64,000 nucleotides of DNA, from positions 62,538 through 126,537 of the forward strand of contig NZ_KE387157.1 in the NCBI RefSeq assembly GCF_000430525.1, read 5' to 3'. The translations under genes were made by a program, and so were the position numbers. The stretch comes from Prevotella corporis DSM 18810 = JCM 8529. Lineage in GTDB: Bacteria > Bacteroidota > Bacteroidia > Bacteroidales > Bacteroidaceae. This document shows positions 26,418-34,764 of the stretch, one piece after another; the first letter of the stretch is position 1, and every line of letters starts with the position of its first letter. A model generated the notes under the pieces. The model did not search any database, had not been told where the DNA came from, and saw only the letters and a program-made list of their open reading frames with translations.

Positions 26418-27466
26418 ACGCGAGTTCGGGATAAGAAAATCTTTAGAAAAGTTTCAATTGCTTTGATTTCTCTACGTGTACCGGCAGTGCTTCCGGCTTA
26501 TTGTCAAAGAAACAATAGGCTGTAAGAGCAGAACACAAGATCATGATGAAATTATGTATTGACCTATGCCGTGAATGTACAAGGTTAGCCTTGTTCTTGA
26601 GCAACTCGTTGATACATTCGATGATGTATCTCTTTCTAAGCATGATTCTGTCATACATAGGCATAAGTTTGTTCTTCATGTTCGCTTTCAGACCATGTAC
26701 GAGATGTATGCCTTGGTCGAACAATGTTTCAAAGAGTTCCTTTTTGATATATCCTCTGTCAGCGAACACTTTTCCATACAAGACTTTTGTAAATACGCTC
26801 CACACACGTTCATCCCTGTCATCAACATTTGCCCCTGTAAGACAGAAGGTTATAACCTCGCCAGAGTCATTACAGAGCAGGTGCAGTTTGAAGCCGTGGC
26901 ACCAACCCATAGTACCTTTTCCGTTCTTCGCGAAACCGGCAAACACCTTGTTGAAATAACGCCGTACATTATGACATACAGGTATCATGGTACTGTCGAT
27001 AAACGTTATCCCTGTACATTTGCCAAAGGCATAAAGCTTCATAAACATCATCATCTGGAAGAAAACACGTGGCATGAGTTCCACGAAACGATTGTAGGAT
27101 ACAGCATCGGGAAACTCCTGCTTGAGTTGTCCGCGAATGCAGTTGAGGTAATACTCCTTGAAGTTACGGTATGTACCGAAATGATAGCACACAAGAATAG
27201 TCATAATTTCGCTTTCAGAAAGACGACCTTTACGATTTCTATAACGTTTTCCTTTACCGTTATTAGTAGGTAGAAAAAGGTTATTTTCGAGTTCAGAATT
27301 CAAATTTCTGTTAAATACATCTATAATACAGAATATTTCAGTAACTTTGTCCTTGGTAATCATCGCTTTAACTCTATTTGTAACTTATTGATTATCACCT
27401 ATAAAGATACAAATAATAAGCGAGATTACCAACTTTTTAAGTGCTTTTCTTATCCCGAACTCGCGT
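26418..27466 (-). mobile_element. IS982-family insertion sequence, full copy
   Basis: 1049 bp with 22-bp perfect terminal inverted repeats (ACGCGAGTTCGGGATAAGAA at the left end, its complement at 27445-27466), enclosing one transposase gene on the minus strand. Confidence 0.85.
26443..27363 (-). CDS. IS982-family transposase
   Basis: 306 residues. The DDE-type catalytic core has FIDSTMIPVCHNVRR (first Asp), GFKLHLLCNDSGE, ANVDDRD, and FADRGYIKKEL (second Asp region), followed by IIECINELLKNKANLVHSRHR, where the third acidic residue lies in the helix of the YREK-like motif. Length and motif order match IS982 transposases. The reading frame is intact, and the terminal repeats flank it closely, so this copy may still be active and could mobilise the deleted copy and the composite unit in trans. 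Confidence 0.88.
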   Translation of the reverse strand: MITKDKVTEIFCIIDVFNRNLNSELENNLFLPTNNGKGKRYRNRKGRLSESEIMTILVCYHFGTYRNFKEYYLNCIRGQLKQEFPDAVSYNRFVELMPRVFFQMMMFMKLYAFGKCTGITFIDSTMIPVCHNVRRYFNKVFAGFAKNGKGTMGWCHGFKLHLLCNDSGEVITFCLTGANVDDRDERVWSVFTKVLYGKVFADRGYIKKELFETLFDQGIHLVHGLKANMKNKLMPMYDRIMLRKRYIIECINELLKNKANLVHSRHRSIHNFIMILCSALTAYCFFDNKPEALPVHVEKSKQLKLF

Positions 27467-27534
27467 ACTTCTGTGCTATTTGTCATACCTGAAATGTCAA
27501 AAACAAGTCTTCTTTATAAAATAACATATATATT

Positions 27535-27565
27535 CTTGCATATTTCTGTAGATTTTGTATCTTTG
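27535..27565 (+). promoter_or_regulatory. Promoter of the export cassette
   Basis: CTTG at 27535-27538, 19-nt spacer, TATCTTTG at 27558-27565, 27 nt before the ATG. It lies inside the composite element, so the cassette carries its own promoter. Confidence 0.6.
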
Positions 27566-27591
27566 CAACGTATCAATTAAAAACAATATTT

Positions 27592-29715
27592 ATGAAAAAG
27601 ATATTAACTTTATTAGCCTTTTTTGTAAACTTTTCCTTTTGTTTCGGTCAAGACGAAATAAAAGACAGTACTTTTCTTACAACCATAGAATTAGACAATG
27701 TTGTGGTGAAAGGACATATGCCACGTGTGAAAACCAAAGGGAGCGTTTCCAAGATTCAGGTTGCCAATACTGTGCTATCGAAAATGGGTACGGCAATGAG
27801 AATGTTGTCGCATACACCGGGTCTGCATTCGGTTAATGACAATATAGAAGTGAATGGATTGGGCGAACCTGTTTATGTTTTGGACGGACGACTTTTGTCC
27901 GACGCAAAGGTTCTGTCCACGCTGCAAGCCGACAATATCAAGAGTATAGAGATAGAAAGAGCCCCCTCTGTAAAGTACAGTTCCAACGGACAACCCGTTA
28001 TTACCATTACAACCATTAAGCATATTAATGATTTTATATTTCTTAGCGTTGGCAACTACTTGAAACAAACAAGAATGTTTTCAGATGTAGGCATTCTCAA
28101 TGTGATGGGACAATATAAGAACTTTTCTGCTAACCTATCCTATATGGGTGGCAAAGATGGTAACAAGAATAAGGAAACATATTTTCGCAACATCTATCGT
28201 GATGACATATTCTCCATTGAGCAAAAGCGAGAAACGCCTATAACAACCTTAGCGCATAAGGTAAACTTCTCCGCGGATTATCAGTTGAATGCCAAAAGCA
28301 GATTAGGACTTTATTATTTCTATCAATTCAGCGATGAGGATAATAAGGCATTTGGCACAAATTTGACGAGCTGGCAGCAGCAACAAAAGCAATGGAGGAA
28401 CATAGATAGACAAGGCAGAAACTTAGAGAACATACATAGCGGAACGTTGCAATATGTTTATGCAAGCAATAATTATAATCTTGACATTTCTCAGGAAATA
28501 GCTTCCACGAATATTAATCATCATCTGCAAACTTTGGAAAGCGATGCAAGCTTGTCTTCGCTTACCAAGAGTCATGGCAATCGCCGTTATACTGTCTATA
28601 CAACAAGTATTGACAATGGATTTAAACTTCCATGGAACATCAGTGCTATGGCGGGAGTTCTATATAATTATGTGGATTCAAAGTCCAAAACAAATTCAGA
28701 AATACCATATTTGAATGTGCAGAGTTATATCAACGATATCAATGTAAAAGAATCAAATCCGCAAGCCTATTCGTCATTCGCTAAAAGTTTTGGCAAATGG
28801 ACAGTCATGCCTGCGGTGCGCTATCAGTATGTGCATAGAACCATTAGCAATGTTTCGGGAACAAACACGGTGGCAAATCAATTCAAACAACACTTTTCTA
28901 CACTCTGCCCCGTAATCACTATAAAGTATCGACCGAATGATAATTGGTTCTTCCAGTTTAATTATAGAAGAAATCTTACACAACCTAAATTTGCCCAACT
29001 AAACTCTGGACTTGTTTATCAGGATTCACTTCTGTACAGCAAGGGAAATACAAATCTTGAAAATGAAACTATGGATCGCTACACACTTAGTTCTACATGG
29101 AAAGATTTAACCCTTTCATTGCGCTATACTTATAGAAAGAATCCGCTTGTGAGTGTGCTTGAACAGATAGATGCAACGAGCCATATCCTCTCTTCTTATT
29201 CCATGAATATGAAGAAAGCAAGCGACTTCAGGGTGATATTGAATTATTCTAAAGCCATTGGTAATATTGAACTCTCATGCGAGGGTGAAGTGGTGTTCCC
29301 ACATGGAGAATATGTGTTTAAAGAACAAGAATACAGAAATGACAAAGTCGCTTTCAATGGGCAGATGAATATCAATTATGCTCTGACACCAAGTATTTAT
29401 TTGTTTACAGATTATACTTATCAAGGCAGAAATGAGTATTTGTTGTATAATCAGAAGAGTATTCATAGTTGGAATATGGGTGTTGCAGCATCATTGCTGA
29501 AGAACAGGCTGAATATCAATTTAGCTGTAAATGATATTTTGGGAAAGGCTAATTACAACAACATTCTGTATCATTTCAATTATATAGATTGGGGAACGAG
29601 AGGTAAAAATGATATGCGAGGCGTGGAACTCACAATATCTTACACAATCTTCAATAAAGAAGTGAGTGTCAGGACAAGCAGGAAGAATGAAAGTATTATA
29701 CAACGTACCATGTAA
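27592..29715 (+). CDS. Outer-membrane beta-barrel protein, TonB-receptor-like
   Basis: 707 residues with signal peptide MKKILTLLAFFVNFSFCFGQ. A plug-like region follows (ELDNVVVKGHMPRVK..., TAMRMLSHTPGL, VYVLDGRLL, IKSIEIERAPSVKYSSNGQPVITI), then a large barrel of alternating strands as in the OMP_b-brl_3 / TonB-dependent receptor-like proteins of Bacteroidota. No carboxypeptidase-like N-terminal domain and no obvious TonB box. It stands where a TolC would be expected in an ABC/HlyD export operon. The stop overlaps the exporter start, so they are coupled. Coding sequence is AT-rich, suggesting recent acquisition. Confidence 0.75.
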   Translation: MKKILTLLAFFVNFSFCFGQDEIKDSTFLTTIELDNVVVKGHMPRVKTKGSVSKIQVANTVLSKMGTAMRMLSHTPGLHSVNDNIEVNGLGEPVYVLDGRLLSDAKVLSTLQADNIKSIEIERAPSVKYSSNGQPVITITTIKHINDFIFLSVGNYLKQTRMFSDVGILNVMGQYKNFSANLSYMGGKDGNKNKETYFRNIYRDDIFSIEQKRETPITTLAHKVNFSADYQLNAKSRLGLYYFYQFSDEDNKAFGTNLTSWQQQQKQWRNIDRQGRNLENIHSGTLQYVYASNNYNLDISQEIASTNINHHLQTLESDASLSSLTKSHGNRRYTVYTTSIDNGFKLPWNISAMAGVLYNYVDSKSKTNSEIPYLNVQSYINDINVKESNPQAYSSFAKSFGKWTVMPAVRYQYVHRTISNVSGTNTVANQFKQHFSTLCPVITIKYRPNDNWFFQFNYRRNLTQPKFAQLNSGLVYQDSLLYSKGNTNLENETMDRYTLSSTWKDLTLSLRYTYRKNPLVSVLEQIDATSHILSSYSMNMKKASDFRVILNYSKAIGNIELSCEGEVVFPHGEYVFKEQEYRNDKVAFNGQMNINYALTPSIYLFTDYTYQGRNEYLLYNQKSIHSWNMGVAASLLKNRLNINLAVNDILGKANYNNILYHFNYIDWGTRGKNDMRGVELTISYTIFNKEVSVRTSRKNESIIQRTM

Positions 29716-31910
29716 TGAATGAGATACAATATGTAAGACAGCATGACTCAATGGAATGTGGTATATCTTGCTTATCAATGGTGTGTAAAAAATTTGATAA
29801 AGAATACGACACTTCCGAACTTTATAAAATTTGCAAAGCAACCAAGGAAGGTGTTTCATTAAAAGCTATTGCGGAAACGGCACGATCTATAGGACTTGAT
29901 TCTGTTTCTGTTCAAATAACATTAGACGAATTGATTTCCAATAAATTATGTTCAATTTTGCATTGGAATCAAAATCATTTTGTTGTATTATATAAAGTTA
30001 ATCATAAAAAAGAATTTTATATTGCCGACCCTGCAAAAGGACTTGTAAAATACAATCTTGAGGAATTCAAGAAGCATTGGATCAGCACCCAATTTGGCGG
30101 TGAGGAGAAAGGCATTGCGATGTTTTTGGAACCCACACCAGCATTTTATGAAAAGCAGAAGGAGGAACAGCCCAAAAAGGAACGCTCGTTTAAGTTCCTC
30201 TTTGGCTACATCAAGCAATATCGCAAGTACTTCGGGCAGATTGTCTTAGGTTTGCTCGTGGGTAGCCTGCTACAACTCATTCTGCCTTTCCTCACTCAAT
30301 CTATTGTGGACGTGGGCATCAAAAACCAGAACATCGGCTTTATTTGGCTGATACTCTTAGGGCAACTGATGCTCACGGTTAGCCGTACAGCCATAGACTT
30401 TATTCGCCGTTGGCTGTTGCTGCACATCTCACTGCGCATCAACATATCATTGGTGAGCGACTTCTTCATCAAACTTTTGAAGCTACCCATGTCGTTCTTC
30501 GACACCAAGTTGATGGGCGACCTTATGCAGCGTATGGGCGACCATAGTAGAGTGAACACGTTCTTAACCCAACAGACGCTCAGCATCGTGTTCTCGCTCT
30601 TTACCTTTGTGGTGTTCAGCATTGTGTTGCTATCCTATAACTGGCTTGTCTTTGCTATCTTTATGCTCGGCAGTCTGCTTTATGGTGGTTGGCTTGCCCT
30701 CTTCCTCAGGCGCAGAAAAGTACTTGACTACGAACTCTTTGAGCAGCAAGCTATCAACAACAACAAGACTTACGAATTTATCACCTCCATGCAGGAGATA
30801 AAGCTGCAAGACTGTGAGCAGCGCAGACGCTGGGAATGGGAAGATGTACAAGCCGACCTCTTCGGAGTGCAGATGAAATCGCTGAAACTACAACAGACAC
30901 AAGAGGCAGGCAGCATTTTTATCAACGAACTGAAAAACATTGTTATCACCGTGGTGGCAGCAACAGCTGTCATTCACGGACAGCTCACACTGGGTATGAT
31001 GCTTGCCGTGCAATACATCATCGGACAACTCAACTCACCTGTCGAGCAGTTAATGAGTTTCTTCTACTCCGTACAAGATGTAAAGATAAGCCTTGAGCGT
31101 ATCAACGAAATCCATCGTATGGACGATGAGAACGGAAAGCAAGGATTGGAAACCTCAGTGAAAGAAGAAAACAAAGGCATAGAACTTGAAAGTGTAAACT
31201 TCAAGTACGACCCTCACGCACTGAAAACTATCATAGATGATGTTAGCCTTACAATCCCCAAAGGTAAGGTAACAGCCATTGTTGGCGCTTCAGGCAGCGG
31301 TAAGACCACCCTCATCAAACTGATGTTAGGCTATTATCCCGTATTGGGAGGACAAATCACCATTGGCGGAACAGGTGTAAATACGCTAAATAAGAAGTGG
31401 TGGCGCAGACAATGTGGTGTGGTTATGCAAGACGGTGTAATATTCTCCGAGAGCATTGCAAGGAATATTGCCGTAGATGACGAAGAGATAGACAAAGAGC
31501 GATTGCAGAGGTCTGCCGAAATAGCCTGTATTCACGATTATGTAATGGGACTGCCATTAAAATATAATACCAAAATAGGTCGCGATGGCGTTGGTTTGAG
31601 TCAAGGACAGAAACAGCGTATCTTGATAGCAAGAGCTGTGTACAAGAACCCCGATTATATTTTCCTTGATGAAGCCACAAACTCGCTCGATGCCAATAAC
31701 GAGCGAATGATTGTGGAGCATCTGGATGAGTTCTACAAAGGCAAGACGGTAGTTATCGTGGCGCACCGACTAAGCACGGTGAAGAATGCTGACCAAATAG
31801 TGGTATTGGATAAAGGCAAGGTGGTAGAATTTGGCAACCACGAAGCACTCACAGCAAAGAGAGGCGCATATTATAACCTCGTGAAGAATCAATTGGAATT
31901 GGGCAACTAA
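29715..31910 (+). CDS. Peptidase-containing ABC transporter (PCAT) with C39 domain
   Basis: 731 residues. An N-terminal C39 peptidase has catalytic Cys15 (DSMECGISCL), His88 (NQNHFVVLY) and Asp105 (IADPAKG). Six transmembrane helices span about 165-440. The nucleotide-binding domain has Walker A GASGSGKTT near 524, signature LSQGQKQRI, Walker B YIFLDEATNSLD and the H-loop VAHRLST. Such transporters cut double-glycine leaders and export the released peptide (bacteriocins, signals). No precursor gene with a GG leader was found nearby. GC content changes sharply near 30050: the peptidase domain is AT-rich, the rest is not. Confidence 0.92.
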   Translation: MNEIQYVRQHDSMECGISCLSMVCKKFDKEYDTSELYKICKATKEGVSLKAIAETARSIGLDSVSVQITLDELISNKLCSILHWNQNHFVVLYKVNHKKEFYIADPAKGLVKYNLEEFKKHWISTQFGGEEKGIAMFLEPTPAFYEKQKEEQPKKERSFKFLFGYIKQYRKYFGQIVLGLLVGSLLQLILPFLTQSIVDVGIKNQNIGFIWLILLGQLMLTVSRTAIDFIRRWLLLHISLRINISLVSDFFIKLLKLPMSFFDTKLMGDLMQRMGDHSRVNTFLTQQTLSIVFSLFTFVVFSIVLLSYNWLVFAIFMLGSLLYGGWLALFLRRRKVLDYELFEQQAINNNKTYEFITSMQEIKLQDCEQRRRWEWEDVQADLFGVQMKSLKLQQTQEAGSIFINELKNIVITVVAATAVIHGQLTLGMMLAVQYIIGQLNSPVEQLMSFFYSVQDVKISLERINEIHRMDDENGKQGLETSVKEENKGIELESVNFKYDPHALKTIIDDVSLTIPKGKVTAIVGASGSGKTTLIKLMLGYYPVLGGQITIGGTGVNTLNKKWWRRQCGVVMQDGVIFSESIARNIAVDDEEIDKERLQRSAEIACIHDYVMGLPLKYNTKIGRDGVGLSQGQKQRILIARAVYKNPDYIFLDEATNSLDANNERMIVEHLDEFYKGKTVVIVAHRLSTVKNADQIVVLDKGKVVEFGNHEALTAKRGAYYNLVKNQLELGN

Positions 31911-31927
31911 CAGCAGGAAGGAATATT

Positions 31928-32407
31928 ATGGTAGACAATAAGATAGAACTCCGCAGCGAGAAGGTAAGGCATATTATTGGCGAGATACCATCAAGGATTG
32001 TTCGTTATGGTATCACGATTATCACCATTGTGATATTGGGACTGCTGACAGGTGCATACTTTATCCCTTATCCTGAGACCATCAGTGCAAGGATTGAGAT
32101 GGCAGACGAACATCAAGGAACAATAGACATTCCCTATAAATATGTGAATTGGGTAACAAAAGGAATGACGGCAAACATAGAATTTGAGGGCTACGATGCA
32201 GAAACCTATGGAGTTGCTAATGGTGTAATAACAGCCACATCGCATTTGCCCCTACAAACGGCAGAAGGTAGCGTGTTCACGGTACAGGTAAGGATAACGG
32301 CTTGCAGGTATAAACTCGTCAGTGGGATGACAGGCACTGCTTCTGTACTTGTAAGCAATGAAAGCATACTTCAAAAGATTATCCAAAGAATAACAAACAT
32401 CATATAA
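31928..32407 (+). CDS. Short HlyD-like membrane-fusion protein lacking the hairpin
   Basis: 159 residues. ELRSEKVRHIIGEIP and one transmembrane helix (ITIITIVILGLLTGAYF) match the N-terminus of HlyD-type adaptors of Bacteroidota PCAT operons. A beta-barrel-like region (IEMADEHQGTIDIPYKYVNWVTKGMTANIEFEG) and a C-terminal region ending in a short helix follow. The biotinyl-lipoyl halves and the long coiled-coil hairpin that normally reach TolC are absent. It may be a natural compact adaptor or a deletion product. It lies 17 nt after the PCAT gene. Confidence 0.6.
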   Translation: MVDNKIELRSEKVRHIIGEIPSRIVRYGITIITIVILGLLTGAYFIPYPETISARIEMADEHQGTIDIPYKYVNWVTKGMTANIEFEGYDAETYGVANGVITATSHLPLQTAEGSVFTVQVRITACRYKLVSGMTGTASVLVSNESILQKIIQRITNII

Positions 32408-32463
32408 CTTCCTTTTTAATCGTAATAAAGCGGTGAAAAAAGGAAGGCAGATTTAGTTTATTG

Positions 32464-32560
32464 CTGTCCGCTAAAACTCAAAAGAGCATAAATATTCCGC
32501 CCGAAGTCCTTTTAATTGGTACTTCGGGCTTGTTTTTCAAATATTACTGTCCGCTAAACT
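32464..32560. repeat. Short direct repeats, possible end fragments of another insertion sequence
   Basis: CTGTCCGCTAAAACT at 32464 and CTGTCCGCTAAACT at 32547 lie on either side of the cassette terminator. I cannot assign them to a known element. Confidence 0.4.
32500..32537 (+). terminator. Terminator after the export cassette
   Basis: CCCGAAGT and ACTTCGGG arms (32500-32507, 32521-32528) followed by CTTGTTTTT. Confidence 0.7.
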
Positions 32561-32616
32561 TTTGGGTAAGATACAAATTTAGGGCCGACAGTTCTCACGA
32601 AGTATCAGCCCTTTTT

Positions 32617-32831
32617 ACGCGAGTTCGGGATAAGAAAATCTTTAGAAAAGTTCCATTTGCCTTGATTTCTCTATGTGTACCGGCAGGGCTTCCGGCTTAT
32701 TGTCAAAGAAACAATAGGTTGTAAGAGCAGAACACAAATTCATGATGAAATTATGTATTGATCGATGCCGTGAATGTACAAGGTCAGCCTATTACCAACT
32801 TTTTAAGATTTTTTTTATCTCGAACTCGCGT
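32617..32831 (-). mobile_element. Deleted IS982 copy (215 bp)
   Basis: The left 170 bp match the transposase 3' end and left terminus of the full copy with scattered substitutions. At about 32790 the sequence jumps to the right terminus (TATTACCAACTTTTTAAG...CTCGCGT). The central 830 bp, including most of the transposase, is missing. It has both ends and so could be moved by the transposase of the full copy. Confidence 0.8.
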
Positions 32832-32898
32832 AAAAGGTCAGCTATGGGCATGCAAAAGGTCAGCTATGACGATGTCATAGCTGACCTTTTGATTACCG
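32832..32898. repeat. 22-bp repeat array B, right part, ending in a perfect hairpin
   Basis: AGGT cores at 32835 and 32857, 22 bp apart, continuing the phase broken by the transposon. The last unit forms an 18-bp perfect inverted repeat with a 3-nt loop and T-rich end, which could also serve as a bidirectional terminator between ferritin and the GTPase. Confidence 0.85.
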
Positions 32899-32960
32899 TT
32901 GGCTATCTTGTTGATTCACAACACGATAGGCGATTCGTCCCAAGCGTTGTCCGTCAGCCC

Positions 32961-34151
32961 TTATTTCAGGCATTTATCGAGGTCGGCAGTTATGGCCTCA
33001 CGGTCGAGGTCCTGACCGATGAAAACGAGTTTCTGCATCCGGTCGCCGTAGGGTTCTTCCCAATCCTTTTGCAATCCAGGGTTCTTTTTCATGAACTCGC
33101 GCAGCTCAAACTCCGGCATGGTTGCGTACCATTGTCCCGCATTGCGCATGCTCACCTGTTTTCCGGCCTGTTCGAAAACGTAACAGATGTCTTGTTCGCT
33201 GTCGAAGTAGGTCAGTCCCTTGCAGCGGATGACGTTCTTGGGCCACTTTCGTGCCACGAAGTCATCGAAGAGGTTGATGTCGAACGGGCGTCGGCGATAA
33301 TAGACAAACGTTTGGATGTTGTATTCCAGCGCCTCGCCACTTTCTTCGTTGTGCAGGTGGTCGTGGTCGTGGTCCCCGTCATGGTCGTGATGGTGGTGGT
33401 GTTCGTGGTGATGGTTCTCCTCTCCCTCGATGGCCGCAATCCATGAGGCTGATGTGGCCACGTCGTCGAAGTCGAATATTCCCGTGCCGATGATTCTTTC
33501 GATTTCGACATCACCGTAGTTGCACTCTATAATCTCCGCCTTCGGCTGCAATGCCCTGATGATGGCCTTCACTTTGCCCAGTTCCTCGGCAGTCACGTCA
33601 GCCGCCTTGTTGAGCAATATGATGTTGCAGAATTCTATTTGCTGGATGAGCAGGTTCTCAATGTCGTCCTCCTCAAGGTTCTTGTTCAGCAAATCGTTGC
33701 CGGCTGAGAACTCGTCGCACATCCGTCGTGCATCCACCACCGTCACGATGGCATCGAGCTTGGCCCGTCCCTCCTTGGCCATGTCGGGATACATCTGCGG
33801 ATAGACGTTGATGGTCTGCGCAATGGGGGCTGGTTCACAAATGCCGCTGGCCTCGATGACAATGTAGTCGAACTTGTTCATGCTCACTATGTCGCTGAGT
33901 TGTTTCACAAGGTCAACCTTCAGCGTACAACAGATGCAACCATTCTGCAAGGCCACGAGCGAGTCGTCGCTCTGATCGACCACCCCTCCTTTCTCAATGA
34001 GGCTGGCATCGATGTTCACCTCGCCAATATCGTTGACTATCACTGCGAATTTCAGTCCTTTTTCGTTGGCCAGAATCTTGTTTACCAGTGTTGTTTTGCC
34101 ACTTCCCAAATAGCCCGTCAGCAAGAGTACGGGTGTTTCTTTATCATTCAT
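32961..34151 (-). CDS. COG0523/CobW-family GTPase, metallochaperone-like
   Basis: 396 residues. P-loop GYLGSGKTTLVN, the CxCC metal site in GCICCTLKVDL, and a GTPase base motif (ILLNKAADV) define the COG0523 family, whose members insert or traffic Zn, Ni, Co or Fe. A His-rich stretch (HHHEHHHHHDHDGDHDHDH within residues about 245-270) suggests metal buffering, most often zinc. The C-terminal CobW_C domain is present. It is cytoplasmic. Before the transposon insertion its 3' end faced the ferritin gene, giving a small metal-handling locus; shared regulation is not shown. Confidence 0.88.
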   Translation of the reverse strand: MNDKETPVLLLTGYLGSGKTTLVNKILANEKGLKFAVIVNDIGEVNIDASLIEKGGVVDQSDDSLVALQNGCICCTLKVDLVKQLSDIVSMNKFDYIVIEASGICEPAPIAQTINVYPQMYPDMAKEGRAKLDAIVTVVDARRMCDEFSAGNDLLNKNLEEDDIENLLIQQIEFCNIILLNKAADVTAEELGKVKAIIRALQPKAEIIECNYGDVEIERIIGTGIFDFDDVATSASWIAAIEGEENHHHEHHHHHDHDGDHDHDHLHNEESGEALEYNIQTFVYYRRRPFDINLFDDFVARKWPKNVIRCKGLTYFDSEQDICYVFEQAGKQVSMRNAGQWYATMPEFELREFMKKNPGLQKDWEEPYGDRMQKLVFIGQDLDREAITADLDKCLK

Positions 34152-34500
34152 TGTTGTCTGTTTTTAAATTGATGGACCTGCGATGATGTGATAACCATTC
34201 GGCTATCGTGCAAGTCTTTTCAGATGTACAAAGATACAATAATTATGCCAAATGATGCATGGCAGAAAGATTGTTTTTTTACTTTTTGGCAAAATATGTT
34301 CGTTATTTCCCGATTTGGCAGCAAATTTGCAGACAGAGCATGACTATCGTGCGAACGGAAGTCATGCTGCGGACGGGCGGATAGCCGTTGAATGTGCCAT
34401 TTTGGATATCAAATCAAACTCTCAACAAATACTAAACAACGAGCCAATCCTGTTTTAGGAACAACAGATGAATACAATTTTTATAAAAATAAGACCATAA

Positions 34501-34643
34501 TGATGGCGGCGACGCTCACAGCAACGACACTGACATCGTGCGGTACAATCGGCAACATCTTGGGTTCGGTAATCGGTTTCGTAAAGGTGGCGCAGCTAAT
34601 TATCATCGGAATGTGGCGCCATCAGGACCCAGTCATGGAATAA
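34501..34643 (+). pseudogene. Remnant of a small lipoprotein gene (possibly DUF4923-like)
   Basis: Reads MMAATLTATTLTSCGTIGNILGSVIG then ends at GMWRHQDPVME. The lipobox TSC, the GTIGNILG stretch and an IIGMW..P motif recall the start of DUF4923-type lipoproteins, which continue another 150 residues. Here a stop follows at once. An ATG in another frame at 34467 and the frame around it suggest a frameshift near the true start. The family assignment is weak. The rest of the gap 34152-34764 holds only a promoter. Confidence 0.35.
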
Positions 34644-34663
34644 ACAATTTTTCTTCACTTTTC

Positions 34664-34694
34664 TTTGGAGTTTGTTTTTCATGTATTAACTTTG
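34664..34694 (+). promoter_or_regulatory. Promoter of the ABC permease/ATPase pair
   Basis: TTTG at 34664-34667, 19-nt spacer, TAACTTTG at 34687-34694, about 70 nt before the ATG at 34765. Confidence 0.65.
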
Positions 34695-34764
34695 CAGTTG
34701 GCAAACAAAGTCGCATAGTCCACATGGCGAAGCTAATGCCCCACATCGACTTTAAACACACCTC

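Larger units (their letters stand above)
26418..32831. mobile_element. Composite IS982-family transposon carrying a peptide-export cassette
   Basis: About 6.4 kb bounded by two directly oriented IS982-type copies: a full one (26418-27466) and a 215-bp internally deleted one (32617-32831). The outermost ends are ACGCGAG... and ...CTCGCGT. The unit is flanked by AAAAGGT on both sides, while neither IS copy alone has a matching duplication, so the whole element inserted as one unit. Cargo: outer-membrane barrel protein, C39-peptidase ABC exporter and short HlyD-like protein. Base composition of the cargo's first half is much more AT-rich than the chromosome around it. Confidence 0.85.

Noticed and set aside
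26418..27466. The left IS982 copy as an independent simple insertion
   Set aside because: It has no matching target duplication at its own two ends; only the outer ends of the composite unit do.
32742..33446. A 234-residue plus-strand frame
   Set aside because: It begins in the deleted IS copy and then runs antisense to the COG0523 GTPase gene.
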